From the NCBI GenBank assembly GCA_023443455.1, contig JAEZUE010000049.1, positions 1-13,110 of the forward strand: DNA of 13,110 bases, read 5' to 3'. The stretch comes from Verrucomicrobiota bacterium (GTDB lineage Bacteria > Verrucomicrobiota > Verrucomicrobiia > Opitutales > Opitutaceae). The translations under genes were made by a program, and so were the position numbers. The notes beneath the pieces were generated by a model. That model saw only the letters and a program-made list of their open reading frames with translations, searched no databases and had not been told where the DNA came from. Of this stretch, positions 4,977 through 11,345 are shown in pieces (the first letter of the stretch is position 1; each line of letters opens with the position of its first letter).

Positions 4977-7900
4977 ATGCGCCTCCTCTTCGCCACCTTC
5001 GCACTGGCCTCCTCTGCTCTTCTCGCCGCTCCGGCCCGCGAATGCCTCGACTTCAACCCCGGCTGGAAACTCCACGTCGGCGAAGTGCCCATCCCCGCCG
5101 GCTCCCAACCCGTGGCGCAGGCGTCCCTGCCTGCGACCCTCGACTCCGCCAGCTCCCCGGCTCAGCCCAACATCGCCGGCACGAAGCCCGGCGCCAAGCC
5201 ATCCGCTTCGGTCCCCGACGCCGCCGCCCCTGCGCAACCGGACTTCGACGACGCCGCCTGGAAACCCGTCACCCTCCCCCGCGCCTGGAACGAGGACTCC
5301 GCCTTCCGCCAAGACATCGTCGATCTGCCCACCGGCATCGCCTGGTACCGCAAGACCTTCACCCTCCCCGCCGACTCCGCCGGCCGGAAGGTCTTCATCG
5401 AATTCGAGGGCGCGCGCCAACTCGCCGAAGTCTGGGTCAACGGCCGCCGCGTCGGCGCCCACGAGAACGGCATCAACGCCTTCGGCTTCGACCTCACCGA
5501 ATACCTACAGCCCCCACCCGCGGCCAACACCATCGCCGTCCGCACCGACAACGACTGGGCCTACCGCGAATCGCTCACCGGCGCGCGCTTCCAGTGGTCC
5601 GACAAGAACTTCAACGCCAACTACGGCGGCCTCCCCAAGAACGTCCGCCTGCACGTCACCGACCGCGTCTACCAGACGCTCCCGCTCTACGGCTCCCTCG
5701 GCTCCACCGGCGTCTACGTCTACGCGACCGACTTCGACATCCCCGGCCGCTCCGCCACGATCCACGCCGAGTCCGAGATCCGCAACGAGTCCGACGGCCC
5801 TCGCACCTTCGTCTACCGTGTCCAGATCGCGGATCGCGACGGCCGCATCGTCGCCGCCTTCGACGGCGGCAGCTACACCCTCAACCGACGCGAGAGCGTG
5901 ACCGCCCGCGCCTCGGCCCGCGTCGCCGACCTGAATTTCTGGAGTTGGGGTTACGGCTACCTCTACACCGTCACCACCGCGCTCGAGAGCGACGGCGCCG
6001 TCTTCGACTCCGTCGCCACCCGCACCGGTTTCCGCCAGACCGAGTTCGCCCACGGCATTGTCAAACTCAACGACCGCGTGATCCAGCTCAAGGGCTACGC
6101 CCAGCGCACCTCCAACGAGTGGCCCGCCATCGGCCTCTCCGTCCCGCCCTGGCTGAGCGACTACAGCAACGGCCTCATGGTCGAGAGCGGCGCCAACCTC
6201 GTGCGCTGGATGCACACCACCCCGTGGAAGCAGGATGTCGAATCCTGCGACCGCGTCGGCCTCCTCCAGATGCTGCCCGCCGGCGACTCCGAGCGCGACG
6301 CCCAGGGCCGCCAGTGGGTCGCCCGCACCGAGGTCATGCGCGACGCCATCGTCTACAACCGCAACAACCCCAGCGTGCTCGTGTACGAGTCCGGCAACAA
6401 CGGCATCAGCGAGGCCCACATGGCCGAGATGAAGGCCCTCCGCGACCAGTTCGATCCGCACGGCGGCCGCGCCATCGGCAGCCGCGACATGCTCGGCAGC
6501 ACGATCGCCGAGTACGGCGGCGAAATGCTCTACGTGAACAAGAGCGCCGGGAAGCCCCTCTGGCAGACCGAATACTCCCGCGACGAGGGCCTCCGGAAAT
6601 ACTGGGACGAGTTCTCCCCGCCGTACCACAAGGATGGCGACGGACCGTTCTACCGCGGCGCCCCCGCCCCCACCTACAACCGCAACCAGGACTCCCACGC
6701 CATCGAGAATGTCGTGCGCTGGTGCGACTTCTGGCGCGAGCGCCCGGGCACCGGCACCCGCGTCAACTCCGGCGGCGTGAACATCGTCTTCTCCGACACC
6801 AACACCCACCACCGCGGCGCCGAAAACTACCGGCGCAGCGGCGAGGTCGACGCCATGCGCATTCCCAAGGACGGCTTCTTCGCCCACTGGGCGATGTGGG
6901 ACGGCTGGGTCGATGTCGAGCAGCCCCGCGCCCACATCATCGGCCATTGGAACTACGCCCCCGGCGTGAAGAAAAACGTCTACGTCGTCTCGAACGCCGA
7001 CTCCGTCGAACTCTTCCTCAACGGCCACCCCCTCGGCTCCACCCGTAGCGGCGCTCGCCAGAGCGTCGACTCCGACCGTGGCGCTGCTCGCCAGAGCAGC
7101 GATTCCGTCTCCGCCCAAAGTGGCGCTGCTCGCCAGAGCAGCGATCCCCCGAGCAGCGAACTCACCGCCCGCCGCACCCACCGTTTCCTCTTCACCTTCG
7201 AAGACATCGCCTGGGAAGCCGGCACGCTCACCGCCGTCGGCTACGATGCTTCCGGCGCGAAGGTCTGCGAAGCCGCGCACACCACCGCCGGCGAACCCGC
7301 CGCGCTGCGCCTCACCGTGCGCACCGGCCCCGGCGGCCTGCGTGCCGACGGCGCCGATCTCGCGCTCTACGAGATCGAAGTTGTGGATGCGCAGGGTCGC
7401 CGCTGCCCGACCGCGCTCAACCCGATCGAGTTCACGCTCACCGGCCCCGCCGAGTGGCGCGGCGGCATCGCGCAGGGCCCGGGCAACTACATCCTCGCGA
7501 CCACGCTCCCCGTCGAATGCGGCGTGAACCGGGTGCTCGTCCGCTCCACGACCACCCCCGGCCGCATCGTCCTCCACGCGAAAGCGGTCTCCCCGAGCGT
7601 GGCGCAGGCGTCCCTGCCTGCGATCCTCGACGCCGAACTCGCCCTCGACTCCGTGCCCGTCGCCGTATCCGACGGTTGGTCGCGCACCTTCGCGGCCGAT
7701 GCGCTCGCCGGCCGCCTCGACCGCGGCCCCACGCCCGTCGGGCCGTCGTTCAAGATCAGCCGCATCGCCGTACCCGTGGCCAAAGTGTCCGCCACCGATG
7801 GAGTCGCCCCCGCCCGCGCCTGCGACGACGACGAGACCACGCTCTGGTCCGGCCGCCAGCCGATCACGTTCGACTTCGCCCGCCCGGCCGCGCTCTCGGA

Positions 7901-8201
7901 GATCACGATGAAGACCGCCGGCTTCCGCGCCCGCAGCTATCCGATCCGTATCACCGTCGACGGCACCGAGGTCTTTCGCGGCGCCACCCCGCGTTGCCTC
8001 GGCTACGTCACCCTCGAGCTGACCAAGACCGTCACCGGCCGCCGCGTCACCATCGAGCCGCTCGCCGGCGCCGAGGCGCGCGATGTCTTCGGCGGCATCA
8101 CCGAGCTGGTCGACCAGGGCAACGCCACCACCGGCGAAGAAAAGGTCGGCACCGGCGAACTCGGTCTCATCGAAATCGAGTTCTACGAACCCGCACGGTA
8201 A
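4977..8201 (+). CDS. GH2 family glycoside hydrolase with DUF4982-like and C-terminal discoidin-like domains, secreted
   Basis: Retaining exo-glycosidase of GH2 (beta-galactosidase, beta-glucuronidase or arabinopyranosidase type), 1074 aa. Signal peptide MRLLFATFALASSALLAAPA. Sugar-binding jelly roll from about 22 to 230, interrupted at 46-88 by repeat-coded linker; Ig-like domain 231-352; TIM barrel about 355-660; DUF4982-like strand region about 665-760, interrupted by repeats at 690-727; Ig-like domain 765-872; another repeat-coded segment at 875-882; F5/8 (discoidin)-like module with DDDETTLWSG from about 935 to 1074. The nucleophile is probably Glu532 in KPLWQTEYSRDEG. At the acid/base site, where GH2 enzymes usually have Asn-Glu, the sequence is YESGNNGIS (470-478), with Asn475 in place of Glu. 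Glu471 is nearby. Exact substrate cannot be read from sequence. Start codon context (CC-ATGCGCCTCCTCT) matches that of the esterase. Confidence 0.9.
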   Translation: MRLLFATFALASSALLAAPARECLDFNPGWKLHVGEVPIPAGSQPVAQASLPATLDSASSPAQPNIAGTKPGAKPSASVPDAAAPAQPDFDDAAWKPVTLPRAWNEDSAFRQDIVDLPTGIAWYRKTFTLPADSAGRKVFIEFEGARQLAEVWVNGRRVGAHENGINAFGFDLTEYLQPPPAANTIAVRTDNDWAYRESLTGARFQWSDKNFNANYGGLPKNVRLHVTDRVYQTLPLYGSLGSTGVYVYATDFDIPGRSATIHAESEIRNESDGPRTFVYRVQIADRDGRIVAAFDGGSYTLNRRESVTARASARVADLNFWSWGYGYLYTVTTALESDGAVFDSVATRTGFRQTEFAHGIVKLNDRVIQLKGYAQRTSNEWPAIGLSVPPWLSDYSNGLMVESGANLVRWMHTTPWKQDVESCDRVGLLQMLPAGDSERDAQGRQWVARTEVMRDAIVYNRNNPSVLVYESGNNGISEAHMAEMKALRDQFDPHGGRAIGSRDMLGSTIAEYGGEMLYVNKSAGKPLWQTEYSRDEGLRKYWDEFSPPYHKDGDGPFYRGAPAPTYNRNQDSHAIENVVRWCDFWRERPGTGTRVNSGGVNIVFSDTNTHHRGAENYRRSGEVDAMRIPKDGFFAHWAMWDGWVDVEQPRAHIIGHWNYAPGVKKNVYVVSNADSVELFLNGHPLGSTRSGARQSVDSDRGAARQSSDSVSAQSGAARQSSDPPSSELTARRTHRFLFTFEDIAWEAGTLTAVGYDASGAKVCEAAHTTAGEPAALRLTVRTGPGGLRADGADLALYEIEVVDAQGRRCPTALNPIEFTLTGPAEWRGGIAQGPGNYILATTLPVECGVNRVLVRSTTTPGRIVLHAKAVSPSVAQASLPAILDAELALDSVPVAVSDGWSRTFAADALAGRLDRGPTPVGPSFKISRIAVPVAKVSATDGVAPARACDDDETTLWSGRQPITFDFARPAALSEITMKTAGFRARSYPIRITVDGTEVFRGATPRCLGYVTLELTKTVTGRRVTIEPLAGAEARDVFGGITELVDQGNATTGEEKVGTGELGLIEIEFYEPAR
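5112..5135 (+). repeat. REP-like hairpin, type A, in the GH2 N-terminal domain
   Basis: Perfect type-A unit read as VAQASLPA (residues 46-53), inside the stretch between GWKLHVGEVPIP and PDFDDAAWKPV that is normally a short loop. It shares its 3' tail with the PL11 copy at 88. Confidence 0.9.
5174..5197 (-). repeat. Inverted REP-like hairpin, decayed, in GH2
   Basis: On the minus strand TTGG, CGCCGGG, CTTCGT, GCCGGCG: foot changed to TTGG and one stem mismatch. It sits at the same distance from its forward partner (5112) as the inverted units in GH43 and the esterase. Confidence 0.65.
7045..7070 (+). repeat. REP-like hairpin, type B variant, in GH2
   Basis: GTAG foot, arms CGGCGCTC and GAGCGTCG with one mismatch, loop GCCA. 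First of three type-B units in a row inside the DUF4982-like region; read as SGARQSVDS. Confidence 0.75.
7078..7103 (+). repeat. REP-like hairpin, type B, in GH2
   Basis: GTGG foot, perfect stem CGCTGCTC/GAGCAGCG, loop GCCA, read as GAARQSSD. It starts 33 bases after the preceding unit, which keeps the frame. Confidence 0.85.
7120..7145 (+). repeat. REP-like hairpin, type B, in GH2
   Basis: Identical core to the unit 42 bases upstream, again in frame as GAARQSSD. After it the sequence returns to the expected domain (ELTARRTHRFLFTFEDIAWEAG). Confidence 0.85.
7599..7622 (+). repeat. REP-like hairpin, type A, before the GH2 C-terminal module
   Basis: Perfect type-A unit read as VAQASLPA (residues 875-882) at the border between the Ig-like domain and the C-terminal discoidin-like module, that is, in a domain linker. 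Confidence 0.9.
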
Positions 8202-8206
8202 ACCAC

Positions 8207-8301
8207 GTGGGGCGTCCCTTCAGGGCGCGCCGCCCGGCACCGCTCCCACGACAACTCTGTTGCCCGCCCCCAACAAGGCGGGCTGAAGCGCCGCCCCACG
8301 T
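8207..8301. repeat. Inverted pair of REP-like units (type D) between GH2 and the esterase
   Basis: ACGTGGGGCG at 8205-8214 is the reverse complement of CGCCCCACGT at 8292-8301. Each end carries its own small hairpin: CCC-TTCA-GGG near 8216-8225, and a GGCGG/CCGCC stem on the minus strand within 8266-8299. The right unit matches the one at 11149. Placed 4-100 bases after the GH2 stop, it could serve as a transcript end or stability element, but there is no T tract. Confidence 0.7.
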
Positions 8302-8336
8302 TCTGCCTCCAGCCTTTCCGCACTCCGCAATTCCCC

Positions 8337-10046
8337 ATGCGCCTCCTCTCATTCCTCCTCGCGCTCCTCCCGTTCACCGATGCCCTCGCGCTCGAGCTGC
8401 CACACATCTTCACCGACCACATGGTCCTGCAACGGGAAATGCCCGTCCCCGTCTGGGGCACCGCCGAGGCCGGAGAGAGCATCACCGTCGAATTCGCCGG
8501 ACAGCGCGTCACCACCACCGCCGACACCGCCGGCCAGTGGCGCGTCGACCTCGCCCCGCTCCCCGCCTCCGACGAGCCCCGGGATCTCGTCGTCACCTCC
8601 GCGAATCCCCACTCCGCCGATCTCAAATCTGAGATTTCAAATCTCCGATTTTCCGACGTCCTCGTCGGCGAGGTCTGGCTCGCCTCCGGCCAGTCGAACA
8701 TGGTCTTCACCGTCTCGAAATCCGCATATCCGTGGGCCGGCGTCATCGACGAGGCCGCCGAGATCGCCGCGGCCGACCACCCGCTGGTGCGGATCTTCAC
8801 CGGCGAACCGCAGAAGGCCTACACGCCGTGCGCCGACGTCGGCGGTCGTTGGCAGGTGTGCTCGCCCGAAACGGTGCCGGCCTTCTCCGCCATCGCCTAC
8901 TTCTTCGCCCGCGATCTCCAGCGGGAGCTCGGCGTGCCCGTCGGCATCCTCTCGCTCTCCTACGGCGCCAGCTGCGCCCAGGCGTGGATCCGCCGCGACG
9001 CCATGCTCGGCGACGACGACTTCCGCGCCGTGCTCGCCCGTTTCGACGAGCAGGTGAAAGGCCACGTGCCGCCCACTGCCGCCGAGCTGGAAGACTGGAA
9101 GGCCGCCGCCGAACTGGCGAAGGCCGAACATCGCCGCGCGCCGCCCAAACCCGGCGCCGACCCCGTGCAGGACCAACACAACCCGACCGTCCTGTACAAC
9201 GGCATGATCGCGCCGGTCGTTCCGTATTCGCTTCGCGGCGTCATCTGGTACCAGGGCGAGTCGATCACCAGCCCCCGCGAACTCTTCCCCCGCTGGAACG
9301 AGCTCCTCATCACCGACTGGCGCCGCCTCTGGGGCCGCGAATTGCCCTTCCTCTTCTGCCAACTCGCCGCGCTCGACAAACCCAGCAACAGCCCCGAGGT
9401 GCGCGCCTGGCAGGCCGAGGCCCTCGCCCTGCCCGCCACCGGCATGGCGGTGACGATCGACGTCGGCGACCCGAAGGACGTGCACCCGCACCACAAGGCC
9501 CCGGTCGGCGCGCGCCTCATGCGCCTCGCTCTGGCCAAGGCCTACGGTCGCCCGGTCGAGTTTTCCGGCCCCGTGCCCACCACCGCCATCGTCGAAGCCG
9601 ATGCCCTCCGCCTGCACTTCGCCTGCTCGACCGTGGCGCAGGCGTCCCTGCCTGCGATCCCCGACTCCGCCAGCTCCCCGACTCCACCCAGCACCGCCGG
9701 CACGGAGGCCGGCGCCACGCCCCATCCGGCCCGCTCGACCGTGGCGCAGGCGTCCCTGCCTGCGTCCCTCGGCTCCGCCAGCTCCCCGACTCCACCCAGC
9801 ACCGCCGCCACGGGCGGCCTTGTCGCGCGCGGCGGCCCGCTCGCCACCTTCGAACTCGCCGGCGCCGACGGCGTCTTCATGCCCGCCACAGCCACCATCG
9901 AGGGCGACACCATCGTGGTGCGCAGCGCCGCCATCGCCCAACCGACCGCCGTTCGCTACGCGTGGTCGAACTATCCCGCCGGCTGCAATCTCTACAATAC
10001 CGCCGGCCTGCCCGCCGCTCCCTTTTCGCTGACCGCCGCGCCATGA
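8337..10046 (+). CDS. Sialate O-acetylesterase-type SGNH carbohydrate esterase, secreted
   Basis: Acetylesterase of the SASA family (DUF303). In a pectin cluster it most likely removes acetyl groups from rhamnogalacturonan or its oligomers, not from sialic acid. Visible features are the opening LELPHIFTDHMVLQREMPVPVWGTAEAG, an N-terminal Ig-like domain, LVGEVWLASGQSNM with nucleophile Ser120, RGVIWYQGES (300-309), and DVHPHHK with probable catalytic His383. The C-terminal beta domain ends YAWSNYPAGCNLYNTAGLPAAPF, a family hallmark. The signal peptide is residues 1 to about 18. Two repeat-coded insertions interrupt an otherwise normal protein: LKSEISNLRF (96-105) just before the catalytic domain, and about 60 residues (432-492) inside the C-terminal domain, before GLVARGGPLATFELAG. 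At 569 aa it is longer than usual by about these amounts. Its stop overlaps the next start (ATGA). Confidence 0.9.
   Translation: MRLLSFLLALLPFTDALALELPHIFTDHMVLQREMPVPVWGTAEAGESITVEFAGQRVTTTADTAGQWRVDLAPLPASDEPRDLVVTSANPHSADLKSEISNLRFSDVLVGEVWLASGQSNMVFTVSKSAYPWAGVIDEAAEIAAADHPLVRIFTGEPQKAYTPCADVGGRWQVCSPETVPAFSAIAYFFARDLQRELGVPVGILSLSYGASCAQAWIRRDAMLGDDDFRAVLARFDEQVKGHVPPTAAELEDWKAAAELAKAEHRRAPPKPGADPVQDQHNPTVLYNGMIAPVVPYSLRGVIWYQGESITSPRELFPRWNELLITDWRRLWGRELPFLFCQLAALDKPSNSPEVRAWQAEALALPATGMAVTIDVGDPKDVHPHHKAPVGARLMRLALAKAYGRPVEFSGPVPTTAIVEADALRLHFACSTVAQASLPAIPDSASSPTPPSTAGTEAGATPHPARSTVAQASLPASLGSASSPTPPSTAATGGLVARGGPLATFELAGADGVFMPATATIEGDTIVVRSAAIAQPTAVRYAWSNYPAGCNLYNTAGLPAAPFSLTAAP
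8622..8651 (+). repeat. In-gene degenerate repeat coding LKSEISNLRF
   Basis: An A/T-rich string of AAATCT/GATTT units with a small palindrome (AAATC-TGA-GATTT at 8625-8637), ten codons long, in a gene that is otherwise strongly GC-rich. The same string type lies between genes at 4941-4974, so this looks like a repeat that entered the coding frame. Confidence 0.75.
9633..9656 (+). repeat. REP-like hairpin, type A, in the esterase C-terminal domain
   Basis: Perfect unit, read as VAQASLPA. Starts the inserted segment right after the strand LRLHFACS. Confidence 0.9.
9695..9718 (-). repeat. Inverted REP-like hairpin in the esterase composite
   Basis: On the minus strand GTGG, CGCCGGC, CTCCGT, GCCGGCG: a perfect 7-bp stem. 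Against the type-A copy at 11383 (CGCAGGC, CTCCGT, GCCTGCG) the only difference is one A-T pair replaced by C-G on both arms. Confidence 0.85.
9741..9764 (+). repeat. REP-like hairpin, type A, second copy in the esterase
   Basis: Identical to the copy at 9633 and exactly 108 bases downstream, the same period as in GH43. It is followed by a partial third unit (about 9795-9815) with a decayed inverted arm GCCGCC-ACG-GGCGGC. Confidence 0.9.
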
Positions 10047-11062
10047 ACGCCCCCTGCCCTCCGCCCACTACCACCGCTCCCGTCTTCGACCTGCGCGAGT
10101 TCGAACACTGGGTCGTCGCCGAATTCGAGCCGTCGGTCCGCCGCTCCGGCGGCGCCGGACACTACGCCCGCGCCGCCGACCAGCCCGACATCGAACTCTA
10201 CGGCATTGCCGACATGGCGTGTTCACTACACACGCTCGGGCTGCTGCACCCGACCGTCACCGAGCGCGCCGAATGGGCCGCGGCGTTCCAGCGTTTCCAA
10301 CGCCCGGAAGACGGCTGGCTGCGGGAGCGCGATCCCAGCCACGGCGCGATGCACAACCTCGCCTTCGGCCTGGCCGCCATGGAACTGCTCGACCTTCGGC
10401 CGGAGCGCCCGGTCCGCATGGCGCCCGAACACGCCGACCCGCGCGCCTTCCTCGCCGCCCTCGACTGGCGCAGCCGCGTCTACCCCGACAGCCACGAGGG
10501 CGCCGGTATCGGTACAGTCCACACATTGCTGCCCGAGCTCGGCGGCCGGCCCTGGCTCGACGCCTACTTCGCCGCCTGCGACGAGTTGTTCGATCCGCGC
10601 AACGGGCTCATGGGCCGGGACAAACCGCCCGGTGGCGACTTCGACCAGATCGGCGGCACGTTCCACTACGTTTTCATCTACCACCACTTCAACCGCCGCG
10701 CCCCCTACCCGCGCGAGCGCATCGACGCCGTGCTCGGCACCCGCCAACCCGACGGCTATTGGCACCCGGACAACAAGCTCTGGCTCTCGTTCGACGCGCT
10801 CTACCTGCTGACGCGGACCCTGCGCTATTGTCCCTACCGGTACGACGACATCGTCGCCTGTGCCCGAGATGTAATGACACACGCCATGCGCGACATCTTC
10901 TCGCCCGCCGGGCGCGCACAGGTGTTCTCGAAACGGGTCACCACGCACTCCGTCGCCGCTGCGCTCTGCCTCGCCGCCGAGGCCCAGCTCTTCCTCGGTG
11001 CCCACGAAGTGGTCACGGACCGTCCGCTCCGTCTCGTGCTCGATCGCCGGCCGTTCATGTGA
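10043..11062 (+). CDS. Uncharacterised cytosolic alpha/alpha-toroid-like protein
   Basis: Function not recognised. The 339-aa protein has no signal peptide or membrane segment and is rich in helices. Two segments resemble the Q-x-D-G-W repeats of alpha/alpha-toroid (prenyltransferase/squalene-cyclase-like) folds: FQRPEDGWLRE (85-95) followed by HGAMHNLAFGLAAMELL, and RQPDGYWHPDNKLWLSFDALYLL (234-256). Conserved-looking polar residues include His100, His104, His151, the GGDFDQIGGTFHYVFIYHHF stretch (197-216) and Asp237. It shows no GH105 or other known unsaturated-uronidase signature that I can identify. The ATG at 10043 overlaps the esterase stop in ATGA, so it is translated from the same mRNA, which ties it to the pectin pathway. 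Unlike the surrounding secreted enzymes it contains no repeat insertions. It may act on imported pectin oligomers, or it may not be an enzyme. Confidence 0.75.
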   Translation: MNAPCPPPTTTAPVFDLREFEHWVVAEFEPSVRRSGGAGHYARAADQPDIELYGIADMACSLHTLGLLHPTVTERAEWAAAFQRFQRPEDGWLRERDPSHGAMHNLAFGLAAMELLDLRPERPVRMAPEHADPRAFLAALDWRSRVYPDSHEGAGIGTVHTLLPELGGRPWLDAYFAACDELFDPRNGLMGRDKPPGGDFDQIGGTFHYVFIYHHFNRRAPYPRERIDAVLGTRQPDGYWHPDNKLWLSFDALYLLTRTLRYCPYRYDDIVACARDVMTHAMRDIFSPAGRAQVFSKRVTTHSVAAALCLAAEAQLFLGAHEVVTDRPLRLVLDRRPFM

Positions 11063-11328
11063 ACAATCGCCACGACCTCGCCGCCCCGCCTGCGGCGGCG
11101 TCGCTCCACCGCTCGTTCCCAGTCCCGTTCTTCCGCTCGTCCCGCAACGTGGGGCGGTGCTTCAGCCCGCCGCTTGGATGACATCGGCCGAGACGATCTG
11201 AAGAAACGCTCCACGCCCGATCCGTCGTTCACCGTTCCGAGTTCCGAGAGCCGAGATTTTTCCGCGTTCCGTTCCTGGCCCTTCCCCGTTCCGCCCTCCG
11301 AGTTCCGAGTTCACTGTTCCCCGGTTCG
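11063..11328. other. Intergenic leader before GH28
   Basis: These 266 bases hold no gene. They contain one type-D REP-like unit (11149-11172) and, from about 11225, a pyrimidine-rich series of degenerate GTTCCGAGTTCCGAG-like repeats that runs into the GH28 start. No Shine-Dalgarno sequence, terminator or clear promoter is seen. Confidence 0.7.
11149..11172 (+). repeat. REP-like unit, type D
   Basis: GTGG foot then GGCGG, loop TGCTTCAGC, CCGCC. Its surrounding string AACGTGGGGCGG...GCTTCAGCCCGCC is the reverse complement of the unit at 8266-8302, so the family is present in both orientations in this window. Confidence 0.7.
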
Positions 11329-11345
11329 ATGTTCAATGTTCGCCT
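11231..11345. repeat. Degenerate GTTCCGAGTTC-type repeats over the GH28 start
   Basis: Strings such as GTTCCGAGTTCCGAG, CCGAGTTCCGAGTTC and GATGTTCAATGTTCG follow one another. The last contains the GH28 start codon, so the first four codons (MFNV) come from repeat DNA. A related leader precedes the gene at 2536. Confidence 0.65.

Noticed and set aside
4114..5901. Second plus-strand frame overlapping GH43 and GH2 (and similar frames at 1371-2177, 5042-7048, 7454-8632)
   Set aside because: Arg/Pro-rich shadow translations of the true genes, without start context or recognisable domains. The part of the 8732-11062 frame before 10043 is also a shadow of the esterase.
8205..8301. Rho-independent terminator after GH2
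   Set aside because: The inverted repeat has no T tract on either strand and its arms are about 78 bases apart. It matches a dispersed repeat family instead.
10043..11062. Assignment of the toroid-like gene to GH105 (unsaturated rhamnogalacturonyl hydrolase)
   Set aside because: It would fit the pathway, but I cannot see the family's characteristic motifs, so no function is assigned.
11063..11328. Possible tRNA or small RNA gene in the gap before GH28
   Set aside because: No cloverleaf or other convincing structure beyond the type-D hairpin; the rest is degenerate pyrimidine-rich repeat.
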